A stretch of DNA of 64,000 bases from Chitinophaga tropicalis (GCF_009758205.1 NZ_WRXN01000001.1:1054001-1118000), one strand, 5' to 3'. Shown: positions 8,976 through 17,808, counted from the first letter of the stretch. Made by a program: numbers and translations. The notes: a model not told the origin generated them from the sequence alone.

Positions 8976-9236
8976 ATGTCGCTATTCTATTTTCTCATTC
9001 ATCTTGCTATTAACATCCTGATAGTCGGGCTGTTCCTGTATTCCAAACTGCTGCCTTACCAGGACCGTCTGACAGGGCAATACAGGCAGACGTTCAATTT
9101 CTTCAGCAGCATCTTCAAACCTGTGCTCAGCCTGTTTAGCGGTATCAAGCCGTTCCAGGTGGGAACGGGGCTTGCTGTGGATATGACACAGATCTTATTA
9201 CTGATCATTTTACTGGTGCTTAATTACTTTTACTAA
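8976..9236 (+). CDS. YggT-like small membrane protein
   Basis: An 86-residue protein with an N-terminal membrane segment (FLIHLAINILIVGLFLYS), an amphipathic middle (LPYQDRLTGQYRQTFNFF, then FKPVLSLF) and a C-terminal membrane segment of about 20 residues ending NYFY. The pattern and size resemble the YggT family, but the match is by eye and moderate. The frame is open upstream to 8847, but that part overlaps the VWA gene, so the ATG at 8976 (30 bp after the VWA stop) is chosen. Its stop overlaps the ATG of the next VWA gene, so the two are translationally coupled. A membrane anchor for the cluster proteins is a reasonable inference. Confidence 0.7.
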   Translation: MSLFYFLIHLAINILIVGLFLYSKLLPYQDRLTGQYRQTFNFFSSIFKPVLSLFSGIKPFQVGTGLAVDMTQILLLIILLVLNYFY

Positions 9237-10297
9237 TGAGAAGACTTCCCATATACTTCCTCATAGATGTTTCCGAATCTATGGTAGGAGAACAGATCCA
9301 ATATGTTGAAGAGGGGCTGGCCACTATCATCAAGGAGCTGAAATCAGATCCTTATGCCCTGGAAACAGCCTGGATCTCCATCCTTGTATTTGCCGGACAG
9401 GCAAAGACCATTGTGCCATTGCAGGAGGTGATCAGTTTCTATCCGCCAAAGTTCCCCATAGGAGGCGGAACATCTCTGAGCAAGGGATTAGGGCATCTCA
9501 TGTTTGAACTGAGAAGAAATATAGTAACTACTACGGCTACACAGAAAGGAGACTGGAAACCGATCGTTTTCCTCTTTACTGATGGTACGCCTACAGATGA
9601 TACCAGCGCTGCTATCAATGAATGGAAGCAGAACTGGAAGAATAAAGCCAACCTCATTGCCGTTTCCTTCGGAGACGAAAATAACCTGGGAGTGCTGAAA
9701 GAACTGACAGACACTGTGCTGCTGTTCAAGAATACAACGCCGCAGGCGTACAAGGAATTTTTCAGATGGATCACTGCTTCCATCAAATCCAGCAGCGTCA
9801 GTGTGAGCAACAACGGCGCTGATATGGAACTGGCAAAGCTCAGTGATGACGCTATCCTGGAGAAGGTGAACCTGGATAAGATACCGCCACCAAAGTCAGG
9901 TTATGTAGACATGAACTTTGCCATCTTCTCAGCACAATGTCAGCAGACAAAGAAGCCTTACCTGATAAAATATAAAAAAGCATTACGTCCTGTCAACATC
10001 AGCGGGATGACCATGCAGTCTATGGGATACCGCCTTGTAGGTGCATTTCCGGTGGATAATGCGTATTTTGAACTTTCGGCCGAAGGAGGCATGCCTTCCA
10101 GCAAGGTAGGTTCAGATGAGCTGGATGGTTTTCCTACCTGTCCCTGTTGCGGTAACCAGTATGGTTTTGCGTTGTGCGGATGTGGTAAAGTGCATTGTGT
10201 GGGAACAGAGGATGAAAGCACATGTCCCAGCTGTAATACCAAGGGTAGGTATGGCTCTGGCGGTGGTACGCTGAACATAGACAGAACGCAGGGATAA
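9236..10297 (+). CDS. VWA protein with C-terminal zinc-binding TerY-C domain
   Basis: A 353-residue protein. Residues 1 to about 200 form a VWA domain (DVSESM MIDAS at 11, GGGTSLSKGL, FLFTDGTPTDD). A linker with IPPPKSG follows. The C-terminal ~140 residues end in a cysteine cluster, CPCC, then FALCGCGKVHC, then CPSC, typical of the TerY-C zinc-binding domain. Because it carries this domain, it is the likely VWA core of the TerY-phosphorylation triad with the next two genes. It overlaps the preceding gene by 1 nt and the PP2C gene by 1 nt (TAATG), showing tight coupling. Confidence 0.92.
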   Translation: MRRLPIYFLIDVSESMVGEQIQYVEEGLATIIKELKSDPYALETAWISILVFAGQAKTIVPLQEVISFYPPKFPIGGGTSLSKGLGHLMFELRRNIVTTTATQKGDWKPIVFLFTDGTPTDDTSAAINEWKQNWKNKANLIAVSFGDENNLGVLKELTDTVLLFKNTTPQAYKEFFRWITASIKSSSVSVSNNGADMELAKLSDDAILEKVNLDKIPPPKSGYVDMNFAIFSAQCQQTKKPYLIKYKKALRPVNISGMTMQSMGYRLVGAFPVDNAYFELSAEGGMPSSKVGSDELDGFPTCPCCGNQYGFALCGCGKVHCVGTEDESTCPSCNTKGRYGSGGGTLNIDRTQG

Positions 10298-11712
10298 TGG
10301 GCATGAAGAAACCGCATGAATATATTGAAGCGTTGCTGACCCATAAGTGGGAACCTGTGCCGGGCAGGCAGCGTTCCCTGTTCGACGCTTTTGTTGAAGA
10401 AGAGCATATCCGCCAGGCCGTAGAACAGATTTATCATTCACAAACGATTATAGTGGAATCCTGGAAAGAAAGATCATTGATTGATGATATACTGCAAAAG
10501 CATATTGTGTTGCCAAACGGCAAGGTGAATAAACCGTACCAGTTCCGTCTTGACAAAGACGCACTGGGCCTGCAGGAATTAGGAGATTATGAATGGGGCA
10601 TCCCTGAAGGGCTGGGCATTGCTTACGATGAAAGTACCGGTACTCTTTCAGGAACGCCGCAGGTGCAGGGAGAACATCAGCTTACCCTGCTGTTCCGGTT
10701 GAATATGCACGCGGCAGACAAGCCTTTTACGGAGAAGAAGGTCCACCTGGTAGTGAACCCCGATCCTAAATCATTGTGGCAGAATCTGCCGTCTGATGAG
10801 ACGGATAAATACTGGCAGCCGGACCAGGCGGCGCTGACGCTGCCTTTCGGCAATAAAAAGCTGGTGATTGCTTCCAAACGTGGCCGCAGTCATGCCCATG
10901 AAGGGAAGTTCAGGGATGATAGCTTCGGAGGCTTTTTTGACGAGGAGAAGGGTTGGGGCATTATAGCGGTGGCAGATGGCGCAGGATCAGCAAAATACAG
11001 CCGTAAAGGGGCCAATATTGCCTGCAGCGCGGCGGTAGACAGCTTTAAGGAATTGCTGGCGGGAGAAAAACTGGCAGCCCTGGAAGAGACCATTAAGGGA
11101 TATCTTGCCAGCCAGGATGAAGAGAACCAGAAAAAAGTAAGCGCCCAGTTCATAGAACAGCTTGGGAAACTGGCTTTTTCTGCCCAGGGCAGGATCAGGC
11201 AGGAGGCTCAGGAAAATGGCACAGACATAAAAGATTTTGCAACTACGCTTATTTTTGCGCTGGTAAAGAAATATGCAGAGGGGTATGTGATCAGTTCGTT
11301 CTGGGTGGGAGATGGGGGCATAGGTATTTACCAGGCGGCCTCCGGTGAGGCTATTGTACTGGGTACACCAGACAGCGGCGAATTTGCCGGCCAGACCCGC
11401 TTCCTGACCATGGCAGATATTTTTGCCAACAGCGCTTATGTAAACCGTATCCGTTTCAAGGTGGTGCCGGATTTTACCGCCCTTATACTGATGACAGACG
11501 GTCTTACAGATCCTAAGTTCCAGACGGATGCCAACCTGCAGAAAGCTGAGATCTGGCAACAGCTCTGGAATGACCTGGGAGGAAGCAATGATGACAGCTG
11601 CAAGGTAGATTTTAATGCTGCACCGGCGGAAGTACAGAACGCATTGCTGAGCTGGTTGGATTTCTGGTCGCCGGGCAATCACGATGATCGTACCATAGCT
11701 ATTTTATACTGA
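10297..11712 (+). CDS. PP2C family protein phosphatase with N-terminal Ig-like domain
   Basis: A 471-residue protein. Residues 1-65 are helical. Residues about 68-155 contain GLGIAYDESTGTLSGTP, a close match to the He_PIG/cadherin-like putative Ig fold, followed by a beta-rich stretch. Residues about 187-471 are a PP2C phosphatase: DDSFGG, VADGAGS with the metal aspartate, WVGDGGIGIY, LMTDGLTDPKF and DDRTIAILY. No signal peptide is seen, so the enzyme should be cytoplasmic. It is the phosphatase of the TerY-P triad, lying between the zinc-VWA gene and the kinase gene. The ATG at 10303 is an alternative start. Confidence 0.9.
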   Translation: MGMKKPHEYIEALLTHKWEPVPGRQRSLFDAFVEEEHIRQAVEQIYHSQTIIVESWKERSLIDDILQKHIVLPNGKVNKPYQFRLDKDALGLQELGDYEWGIPEGLGIAYDESTGTLSGTPQVQGEHQLTLLFRLNMHAADKPFTEKKVHLVVNPDPKSLWQNLPSDETDKYWQPDQAALTLPFGNKKLVIASKRGRSHAHEGKFRDDSFGGFFDEEKGWGIIAVADGAGSAKYSRKGANIACSAAVDSFKELLAGEKLAALEETIKGYLASQDEENQKKVSAQFIEQLGKLAFSAQGRIRQEAQENGTDIKDFATTLIFALVKKYAEGYVISSFWVGDGGIGIYQAASGEAIVLGTPDSGEFAGQTRFLTMADIFANSAYVNRIRFKVVPDFTALILMTDGLTDPKFQTDANLQKAEIWQQLWNDLGGSNDDSCKVDFNAAPAEVQNALLSWLDFWSPGNHDDRTIAILY

Positions 11713-11724
11713 TCAGTAGACCAC

Positions 11725-13242
11725 ATGAGCAACATAATTACAGTAACAGCGCAGGACGGGAAATCCTATCAATATGTGGATAACGGGGACCCGATGCAGG
11801 GAGGAATGAAAGATGTGTATTTTTCTCCCGATAAGTCTTACGTGGTGGCATTCTTCAGGGATAAGCAGGACTTCAATTCCAAAGAGCGGCTGCATAACAT
11901 AGTGAACATCTTCAGGGAAAGGATCTTTAACCAGCCTGGGGGAGATTACTGGAAGAACCTGTTCTGCTGGCCTAATAACATTGTGGAACGCGACGGAAAG
12001 ACCGGTATTATTGTGCCTGTCTATCAACAGAAATTCTTTTTCACGAAAGGATATAATCCCGGCGCCGCGCAGATGGTATCTATTGTGGGCAAGGAGAAAG
12101 AAGGCCGCTGGTTTGCTTCACCGCAGTTCAGGAGCCGGCAGTTTAAGCTGCACCTGGATGAAAGCGAGCTGGGAGACTGGTTCAAATTCTTCCTCATTTG
12201 TATCAATATTGCCCGTGCTGTGAGGCGTATGCACGCAGCTGGTCTTGCGCATTCCGATCTCTCCTATAAGAACGTACTGATAGATCCGCGTACGGGCAGC
12301 GCCGCCATCATTGATATTGACGGGCTGGTAGTGCCCGGCAAATTCCCGCCTGATGTGATAGGTACGCCGGACTTTATTGCGCCGGAGGTAATGGCCACCA
12401 AACACCTGGCTAAAGATGATCCCAAAAGGAAGCTGCCCAGCATTGCGACTGACAGGCATGCCCTGGCGGTGATGATCTATATGTACCTGTTGTACCGTCA
12501 TCCATTGCGCGGAGGTAAGATCAATGATACTGATGCACAGAGGGACGAGGAATTGTCTATGGGTGAGAAAGCGCTTTTCATAGAGCATCCTACAGACAAG
12601 TCCAACCGGCCACGGCTGGACCAGGTAAAGGCTACACACCTGCCCTGGGCGGATGTGGATAAGATACCTTATACTGTATGCGGGCCTTATCTGAAAGAGC
12701 TGTTTGATAAAGCATTTATTGACGGGCTGCACAATCCTTCCCTTCGCCCAACGGCAGATGAATGGGAACAGGCGCTGGTGAAAACGGTAGATCTGTTACA
12801 GCCCTGTCAGAATAAGAGCTGTGATCAGAAATGGTTTGTCTTTGATAACACTACCAGTCCCTGCTGTCCGTTCTGTAATACACCTTACAGGGGGCAGTTG
12901 CCGGTACTGAATTTGTACTGGTCAAGAAAGCCTGGCAGCTTTACACCGGAAAATCATCGTTTGATGGTATATCATAACCAGTATCTTTACCCCTGGCATG
13001 TGAACCGGAATATTTATCCGAATGAAAGGCTGACAGAGCAGCAGAAGAAACCGGTAGGCTATTTTGTGTTCCATAACAACAAATGGCAGCTGGTAAACCA
13101 GACGCTTACATCTCTAAGAGATGTTACGGAGGGAAAAGAGGTGCCTGTTAATAGTATGGTGGAACTGACGGATAACAAACAGTTGTTATTGTCTGCCGAA
13201 GAAGGGGGGCGCCTTGTGATCATACAGCTGGTAAGTAATTAA
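11725..13242 (+). CDS. Protein kinase-like protein of the TerY-P triad
   Basis: A 505-residue protein with a Ser/Thr-kinase fold. The catalytic loop HSDLSYKN is at 176-183, the metal motif is DIDG at 197-200 in place of DFG, and GTPDFIAPE is at 213-221. The N-lobe region around YVVAFFRDK (39-47) lacks a clear VAxK lysine, and K47 is the nearest candidate. A zinc-ribbon-like region at about 360-393 (CQNKSC, then CCPFCNT) is followed by a ~100-residue C-terminal part. It starts 12 bp after the PP2C gene. The kinase, PP2C and VWA set matches the phosphorylation triad described for ter systems. Confidence 0.88.
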   Translation: MSNIITVTAQDGKSYQYVDNGDPMQGGMKDVYFSPDKSYVVAFFRDKQDFNSKERLHNIVNIFRERIFNQPGGDYWKNLFCWPNNIVERDGKTGIIVPVYQQKFFFTKGYNPGAAQMVSIVGKEKEGRWFASPQFRSRQFKLHLDESELGDWFKFFLICINIARAVRRMHAAGLAHSDLSYKNVLIDPRTGSAAIIDIDGLVVPGKFPPDVIGTPDFIAPEVMATKHLAKDDPKRKLPSIATDRHALAVMIYMYLLYRHPLRGGKINDTDAQRDEELSMGEKALFIEHPTDKSNRPRLDQVKATHLPWADVDKIPYTVCGPYLKELFDKAFIDGLHNPSLRPTADEWEQALVKTVDLLQPCQNKSCDQKWFVFDNTTSPCCPFCNTPYRGQLPVLNLYWSRKPGSFTPENHRLMVYHNQYLYPWHVNRNIYPNERLTEQQKKPVGYFVFHNNKWQLVNQTLTSLRDVTEGKEVPVNSMVELTDNKQLLLSAEEGGRLVIIQLVSN

Positions 13243-13276
13243 AGTATCAACAAAAACAAGAAAATACAACACAACT

Positions 13277-14086
13277 ATGCAGATCGCTGAAATGTTTCAA
13301 GAGATCGTAAACAACCCGATACCCGCGTTGCTGATCGTCGGAAACCTGATTATTATTGAAAGTCTTTTGTCGGTAGACAATGCGGCCGTATTGGCAACCA
13401 TGGTAATGGACCTGCCTAAGGAACAAAGGAACAAGGCTCTGAAATACGGTATTATCGGCGCCTATGTTTTCCGTGGTATCTGTCTCCTGTTTGCTTCCCT
13501 GCTTATCAAGGTATGGTGGCTGAAACCTGTGGGCGGTCTTTATCTCCTGTACCTGACATTTGATTATTTTAAAAAGCAGGCTGCCAAAAAAAGAGCGCTG
13601 GTTGCTGAGGATGAAGCAGAAGAAATAGATAAAAGCAAGAACTGGCTGTACAAGTCAACTATTGGCTGGATGGGACAATTCTGGGCTACAGTAGCGCTGG
13701 TGGAGCTGATGGACCTTGCATTCTCTATCGATAACGTTTTTGCGGCAGTAGCTTTCAGTGAAAATATTGTGTTGATCTGGACCGGTGTATTTATCGGTAT
13801 CCTGGCTATGCGTTTTGTAGCGCAGGGCTTTGTAAGATTGATGGAAAAATATCCTTTCCTGGAAACTGCAGCTTTCCTGGTGATAGGTGTACTGGGTATT
13901 AAACTGATGCTGGCAGTGTATGAGCATTTCTTCCCGGAGACAGCTACTACAAAATTCCTGGAAAGCCATGAAGCTGACTGGGCTACTTCCATCATAACAG
14001 TATCTATCTTCCTGATACCTATTATTACCAGTATACTGTTCAATTTCCCTAAGAAGCATAAAGTAGAAGAGGCGAATGCGGAATAG
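13277..14086 (+). CDS. TerC family integral membrane protein
   Basis: A 269-residue polytopic protein with about seven membrane segments. Two copies of the family signature are seen, LSVDNAAVLATMV near residue 34 and FSIDNVFAAVAFS near residue 151. Their acidic residues are thought to act in metal ion movement in TerC/Alx-type proteins. A short cytosolic charged loop (KKQAAKKRALVAEDEAEEIDKSK) separates the halves. It lies 34 bp after the kinase gene and is followed by a strong terminator at 14107-14139, so it closes the ter cluster. It is expected to form a membrane complex with the TerD-type proteins. Confidence 0.92.
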   Translation: MQIAEMFQEIVNNPIPALLIVGNLIIIESLLSVDNAAVLATMVMDLPKEQRNKALKYGIIGAYVFRGICLLFASLLIKVWWLKPVGGLYLLYLTFDYFKKQAAKKRALVAEDEAEEIDKSKNWLYKSTIGWMGQFWATVALVELMDLAFSIDNVFAAVAFSENIVLIWTGVFIGILAMRFVAQGFVRLMEKYPFLETAAFLVIGVLGIKLMLAVYEHFFPETATTKFLESHEADWATSIITVSIFLIPIITSILFNFPKKHKVEEANAE

Positions 14087-14106
14087 TATTAAATTGGTTT
14101 AAAATT

Positions 14107-14139
14107 AAAAGGACCGGCTCATTACATGCCGGTCCTTTT
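14107..14139 (+). terminator. Rho-independent terminator of the ter cluster
   Basis: A 12-bp perfect stem has arms AAAAGGACCGGC at 14107-14118 and its complement at 14128-14139, with a 9-nt loop and T-rich 3' side. It sits 20 bp after the terC stop. Confidence 0.88.
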
Positions 14140-14255
14140 GTTTTGAGTCACCCGTGAAAGAGTTATGTTTTAATCGCACTACAAATATCTTGTTATCCGC
14201 GAAATGGAATGAAAGAATGCGGCAAAGGGGCCTTTTTCTGCGGTAAATCAATGAA

Positions 14256-14942
14256 TTATTGTTTGAACTGACTGAAGAAGGCTGCTTCGTAGCTGTTCCC
14301 GATAGGAATTTCCTGCCCGGCTATCAGGATGGTTTTATTGCGTACCAGTTCTATACGGTCAAATGGTACTATATATGACCGGTGTACGCGGATGAAAGCG
14401 CCGGGAGGTAGTTTTTCCAGCAGGGCTTTCATGGTCATCCGCACTATCAGTGGCTGTTGCTGGTGCAGGTGTATTTTGAGATAATCGTCCAGTCCTTCGA
14501 TGAAAAGAATATCAGCGCTGTTCACCTTAGTTAGCCCGTAATCAACTTTGAACATCAGTGGGGGAATAGCAGCAGCCTGCCGGAGCGCGAACTGTGTCTG
14601 TGCTTTTTGTACGGCGGTATGGAAACGTTCGAAAGTGAAGGGTTTCAGCAGATAATCCACTGCATTCAGGTTAAACCCTTCCACTGCATATTCACTATGA
14701 GCGGTGGTAAAGATCACCATCAGCGGTTGTGGGAGAGACCTGTACAAGTCTGTGCCTTTAAATGACGGCATATTGATATCCAGGAAGAGGAGATTTACAG
14801 GTTCTTTTTTAAGGTATCTGACGGCTTCTTCCGGCTGGTTAAATGTTTTCTGCAGGTGGATGAAATCCACGCGGGCGCAGAAGTTTTCCAGCAGGCGGAG
14901 GGCTGGTAGTTCGTCATCAATGGCGATAGTTTCTAAGATCAT
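14256..14942 (-). CDS. LytTR-family response regulator
   Basis: A 228-residue response regulator. The receiver domain (about 1-115) has the acidic pair D9/D10, the phosphoacceptor D55 in LLFLDINMP and the lysine in LLKPF. The C-terminal LytTR DNA-binding domain (about 130-228) includes FIEGLDDYLKIH and FIRVHRSYIVPFDRIE. Its start overlaps the stop of the histidine kinase gene by 4 bp, so the two are coupled. A set of TTTCGTAA-type repeats upstream of the kinase gene (16071-16101) is a candidate autoregulatory site. Confidence 0.95.
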   Translation of the reverse strand: MILETIAIDDELPALRLLENFCARVDFIHLQKTFNQPEEAVRYLKKEPVNLLFLDINMPSFKGTDLYRSLPQPLMVIFTTAHSEYAVEGFNLNAVDYLLKPFTFERFHTAVQKAQTQFALRQAAAIPPLMFKVDYGLTKVNSADILFIEGLDDYLKIHLHQQQPLIVRMTMKALLEKLPPGAFIRVHRSYIVPFDRIELVRNKTILIAGQEIPIGNSYEAAFFSQFKQ

Positions 14943-16045
14943 AACAATTGCAATACTAATGATACTGTAAAACTTCCGGTTTCATCCCTGATATCCAGTA
15001 TATGTCTGCCGGGATATATAAGCTGCAGGCGGCGCCTGGTATTCTCTATGCCCAATCCTCCTTCTTCCGGGGCGGCAGGCGTGGTTACCTTATTATTGAA
15101 AGCAGTGAAATGCAGTTCGTGTCCGGTAATATGAACATTGATGCTGATGTTGGAATTTTCAGCAGCATTGACACCATGTTTAAAAGCATTTTCGACAAAG
15201 GATATAAGGATCAGCGGAGGTATCTGTTTGCCTTCTGTTTTCCCGTTCACGGTAAAGGATACGGGGATGCCTGTGCCGAAGCGGAGTTGCTGTAACGCAA
15301 TGTAGTTATGGATATAGCTGATCTCTTTTTGCAAAGGTACCATCTGCTGGCCGGCATCGCTGAGTACATAGCGCATCATGTCAGAGAGTTCTATTACGGC
15401 GGTGGGTGTCTGGTCAGATTTTTCTACGGCAAGGGAATAGATCGTGTTCAGGGTATTGAACAGGAAGTGAGGATTGATCTGTGCTTTCAGGTAAGACAGT
15501 TCAGCATTCAGTTTTTCCCGTTCTGTTTGTTTCCAGCGGTCCCTGATCCTGAGGATGAGGGGGAAGAAGAAGATAGCCAGGAAGAGGAATAGCCGGTGAC
15601 CAACATCCAGTATCAGGTTGTAGTGTGATGAAGGCGGCTGCTGGTAAGGGCCTTCATGGAACCTGCCGGGCGGTGGTGGTGGCGGCTGGTCTTCCCGGGG
15701 GATGGGCATCGGGTTATTAGCAGGCCATTGGTAGCGTTGTGGCGGTTGTCCGTCTGTAACGGCAGAAAGCAGTCCTGGTAATATCACGATGGCTACAAAA
15801 CAGAGGAAGGCAATGAGAAAGAACCCGCCATATTTCCTTTTGAAATAGAAGCTGGGGATGAGCCAGAAGAAATTGAAATAGAAAAAGAGCAGGAGAGCCA
15901 GGTATACCAGGAAATCCCTGACAGCGGGAGGGTGTTGCCAGAGATCTGCAAGGTTATGGGCGTCCGGGGAAAAGACGATAGGCAGCGCAAGAAAAGCTGC
16001 GCAGCCGGTTATATGTATAAGTAATCTGCTGAATTTCCCCATCAT
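14939..16045 (-). CDS. LytS-type sensor histidine kinase
   Basis: A membrane histidine kinase of about 368 residues from the chosen start MMGKFSRLL. It has four membrane segments: LLIHITGCAAFLALPIVF, FLVYLALLLFFYFNFFWLI, GGFFLIAFLCFVAIVILP and LFLFLAIFFFPLIL. A proline-rich periplasmic loop (PREDQPPPPPPGRF) lies before the last one. The cytoplasmic core has the His_kinase motif QINPHFLFNTLNTIY, then ISFVENAFKHGV and GGLGIENTRRRL of the ATPase domain. The frame is open to 16216, but that would overlap the divergent M23 gene at 16117, so the start at 16045 (or 16042) is preferred. Confidence 0.93.
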   Translation of the reverse strand: MMGKFSRLLIHITGCAAFLALPIVFSPDAHNLADLWQHPPAVRDFLVYLALLLFFYFNFFWLIPSFYFKRKYGGFFLIAFLCFVAIVILPGLLSAVTDGQPPQRYQWPANNPMPIPREDQPPPPPPGRFHEGPYQQPPSSHYNLILDVGHRLFLFLAIFFFPLILRIRDRWKQTEREKLNAELSYLKAQINPHFLFNTLNTIYSLAVEKSDQTPTAVIELSDMMRYVLSDAGQQMVPLQKEISYIHNYIALQQLRFGTGIPVSFTVNGKTEGKQIPPLILISFVENAFKHGVNAAENSNISINVHITGHELHFTAFNNKVTTPAAPEEGGLGIENTRRRLQLIYPGRHILDIRDETGSFTVSLVLQLL

Positions 16046-16070
16046 AATGATCTGTCTTGCTATAATGAAA

Positions 16071-16101
16071 TTACGATTTTCGTAACTCCCTGTTTCGTAA
16101 T
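16071..16101. promoter_or_regulatory. TTTCGTAA repeat set between the two-component and M23 genes
   Basis: TTACGA (16071-16076) and TCGTAA (16080-16085) form a perfect 6-bp inverted repeat with a 3-nt spacer. A further TTTCGTAAT lies at 16093-16101. It sits in the 71-bp gap between the divergent kinase and M23 genes, so it could be a binding site of the LytTR regulator controlling both directions. Confidence 0.45.
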
Positions 16102-16104
16102 CCT

Positions 16105-16112
16105 TATTTTTG
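16105..16112 (+). promoter_or_regulatory. -7 element TATTTTTG of the M23 peptidase gene
   Basis: The octamer matches the Bacteroidota -7 consensus TAnnTTTG and ends 4 nt before the ATG at 16117. No clear -33 TTTG is seen. If used, the transcript would be leaderless or nearly so. Confidence 0.5.
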
Positions 16113-16116
16113 TAAA

Positions 16117-17808
16117 ATGATGAAACGAATATTCGGGTTATGCATCTTATTACCTCAACTGTTACACGCTCAGCTGCCGGAAAAAAAATATCCTCAGGGC
16201 TATTTCCGGAATCCAATGAATGTGCCTATCCAGCTGGCCGGTAATTATGGAGAGCTTAGGCCCAACCACTTTCATGCTGGACTGGACATTAAGACCCAGC
16301 AACAGGAGAACCTGCCGGTACATGCTGCGGCAGATGGATATGTAAGCCGCATAGGCGTTTCCCATACAGGGTACGGTAATATACTTTACATTACCCATCC
16401 CAATGGTTATACTACTACCTACGGCCATCTCAACCGTTTTTTTCCTGCTCTTGAGCAATATGTGAAGCAGCAGCAATATGCCAAAGAAAGCTGGGCCATA
16501 GACCTGCAGATACCCCCTGATAAATTTCCTGTTAAGAAAGGAGACTTTGTTGCCTGGAGTGGTAATACAGGCGGCTCTGCTGGTCCGCATGTACACTTTG
16601 AGATCCGGAGCACAAAGACTGAGCATCCGCTTAATCCGCTGTTGTTTGGTTTTGACATACCTGATACAAAAGCACCGGAAGTATATCGTATAGCATTTTA
16701 CGATATGGAGAAAAGCGTTTATGATCAGGCTCCGATCATTCTTCCTGTAAAGAAGGTGAACGGAGAATATGTGACTACGCAACCGGTGGTTAGTTTAAAA
16801 GCTTCACAGGTGGGATTGGCGCTGAATGCGGTAGACAGGATGAGTAATGCTCCTAATTCATACGGTATTTATGAAGTGGTGATGTTTGACCGTGATGTAC
16901 CTAATACCGGTTTCCAGATAGATGATATTGGTTTTGATGAAAGCCGTTATATCAATGCACATACGGACTATAAGACGAAGAAGAGCGGTGGCCCCTGGTT
17001 ACAGCTGATATTTGCTGTACCGGGCAATAAGCTTAATATCTACAAAGATGTACAGGGGGATGGGGTGATAGATCTTTCTGACGGACAGCTGCACCCGGTA
17101 AAGCTGCTGGTGAAGGACGCCTATGGTAATTCCAGCACTGTGAAGCTTTCCCTGCAGCATAAAGGAGAAACAACGCCGGAGCCTGTTTGCGCCAATACTA
17201 TGTATGCAGAATCCAGCAATATTTTTGAAAATAACCAGGTAGAGTTTTTCCTTGAAGAGAATTCCCTGTATGATCAGATCTGCTTTAACTATGCAGAGCT
17301 GCCTGCAGCGGCTGGCGCTTATTCAGCTACCTATAAGCTGCATACGCCGCTGGTGCCTGTACATAACAACTTCTCCCTACATATTAAGCCTAACCGTGAA
17401 ATTCCGGCAAGGTTAGAGAACAAGATAGTAATGGTGCGCGAGGGGTTGGGTGAAACTGTTGCAGCTGCAAGGAAGGAGAATGGCTGGTATGCGGCTGAGT
17501 TCCGGGAACTGGGTAATTTCCGTCTTGTTGCAGATACACTGGCGCCAAAGATCACAGCGTTAGGAGGTGTAAGGAATGGCGCTGTACTTTCGAGGGCTTC
17601 CAAGCTATCTTTTGCTTTCAGTGATGCCAGCGGGATCAAGAGTTACCGCGCTGAGCTGGATGGTAAATGGCTGTTGTTTTCCCGTAAGAGTAACGTGATC
17701 ACTTATACTTTTGATGAGCATTGCCCGAAGGGGAAACATACGCTGAAACTCAGTGTGACGGATATTGCGGGTAATGTTGCAGAGCAGACAATCACTTTTA
17801 CAAGATAA
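16117..17808 (+). CDS. M23 family metallopeptidase, secreted
   Basis: A 563-residue protein with an N-terminal signal peptide (FGLCILLPQLLHAQ). The M23 LytM domain has its zinc ligands intact: H53 and D57 in NHFHAGLDI, H104 in TTYGHLN and H158/H160 in GPHVHFEI. It should therefore be an active peptidoglycan or protein endopeptidase in the periplasm. The remaining ~390 residues are beta-rich, probably several Ig-like modules, ending with DIAGNVAEQTITFTR. Only 1 nt separates its stop from the Bcp gene start, so the two are probably co-transcribed. Confidence 0.92.
   Translation: MMKRIFGLCILLPQLLHAQLPEKKYPQGYFRNPMNVPIQLAGNYGELRPNHFHAGLDIKTQQQENLPVHAAADGYVSRIGVSHTGYGNILYITHPNGYTTTYGHLNRFFPALEQYVKQQQYAKESWAIDLQIPPDKFPVKKGDFVAWSGNTGGSAGPHVHFEIRSTKTEHPLNPLLFGFDIPDTKAPEVYRIAFYDMEKSVYDQAPIILPVKKVNGEYVTTQPVVSLKASQVGLALNAVDRMSNAPNSYGIYEVVMFDRDVPNTGFQIDDIGFDESRYINAHTDYKTKKSGGPWLQLIFAVPGNKLNIYKDVQGDGVIDLSDGQLHPVKLLVKDAYGNSSTVKLSLQHKGETTPEPVCANTMYAESSNIFENNQVEFFLEENSLYDQICFNYAELPAAAGAYSATYKLHTPLVPVHNNFSLHIKPNREIPARLENKIVMVREGLGETVAAARKENGWYAAEFRELGNFRLVADTLAPKITALGGVRNGAVLSRASKLSFAFSDASGIKSYRAELDGKWLLFSRKSNVITYTFDEHCPKGKHTLKLSVTDIAGNVAEQTITFTR

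Noticed and set aside
16046..16216. Upstream extension of the histidine kinase ORF to 16216
   Set aside because: It would overlap the divergent M23 gene and its promoter, and gives a non-hydrophobic N-terminus. The start at 16045 gives the expected membrane segments.
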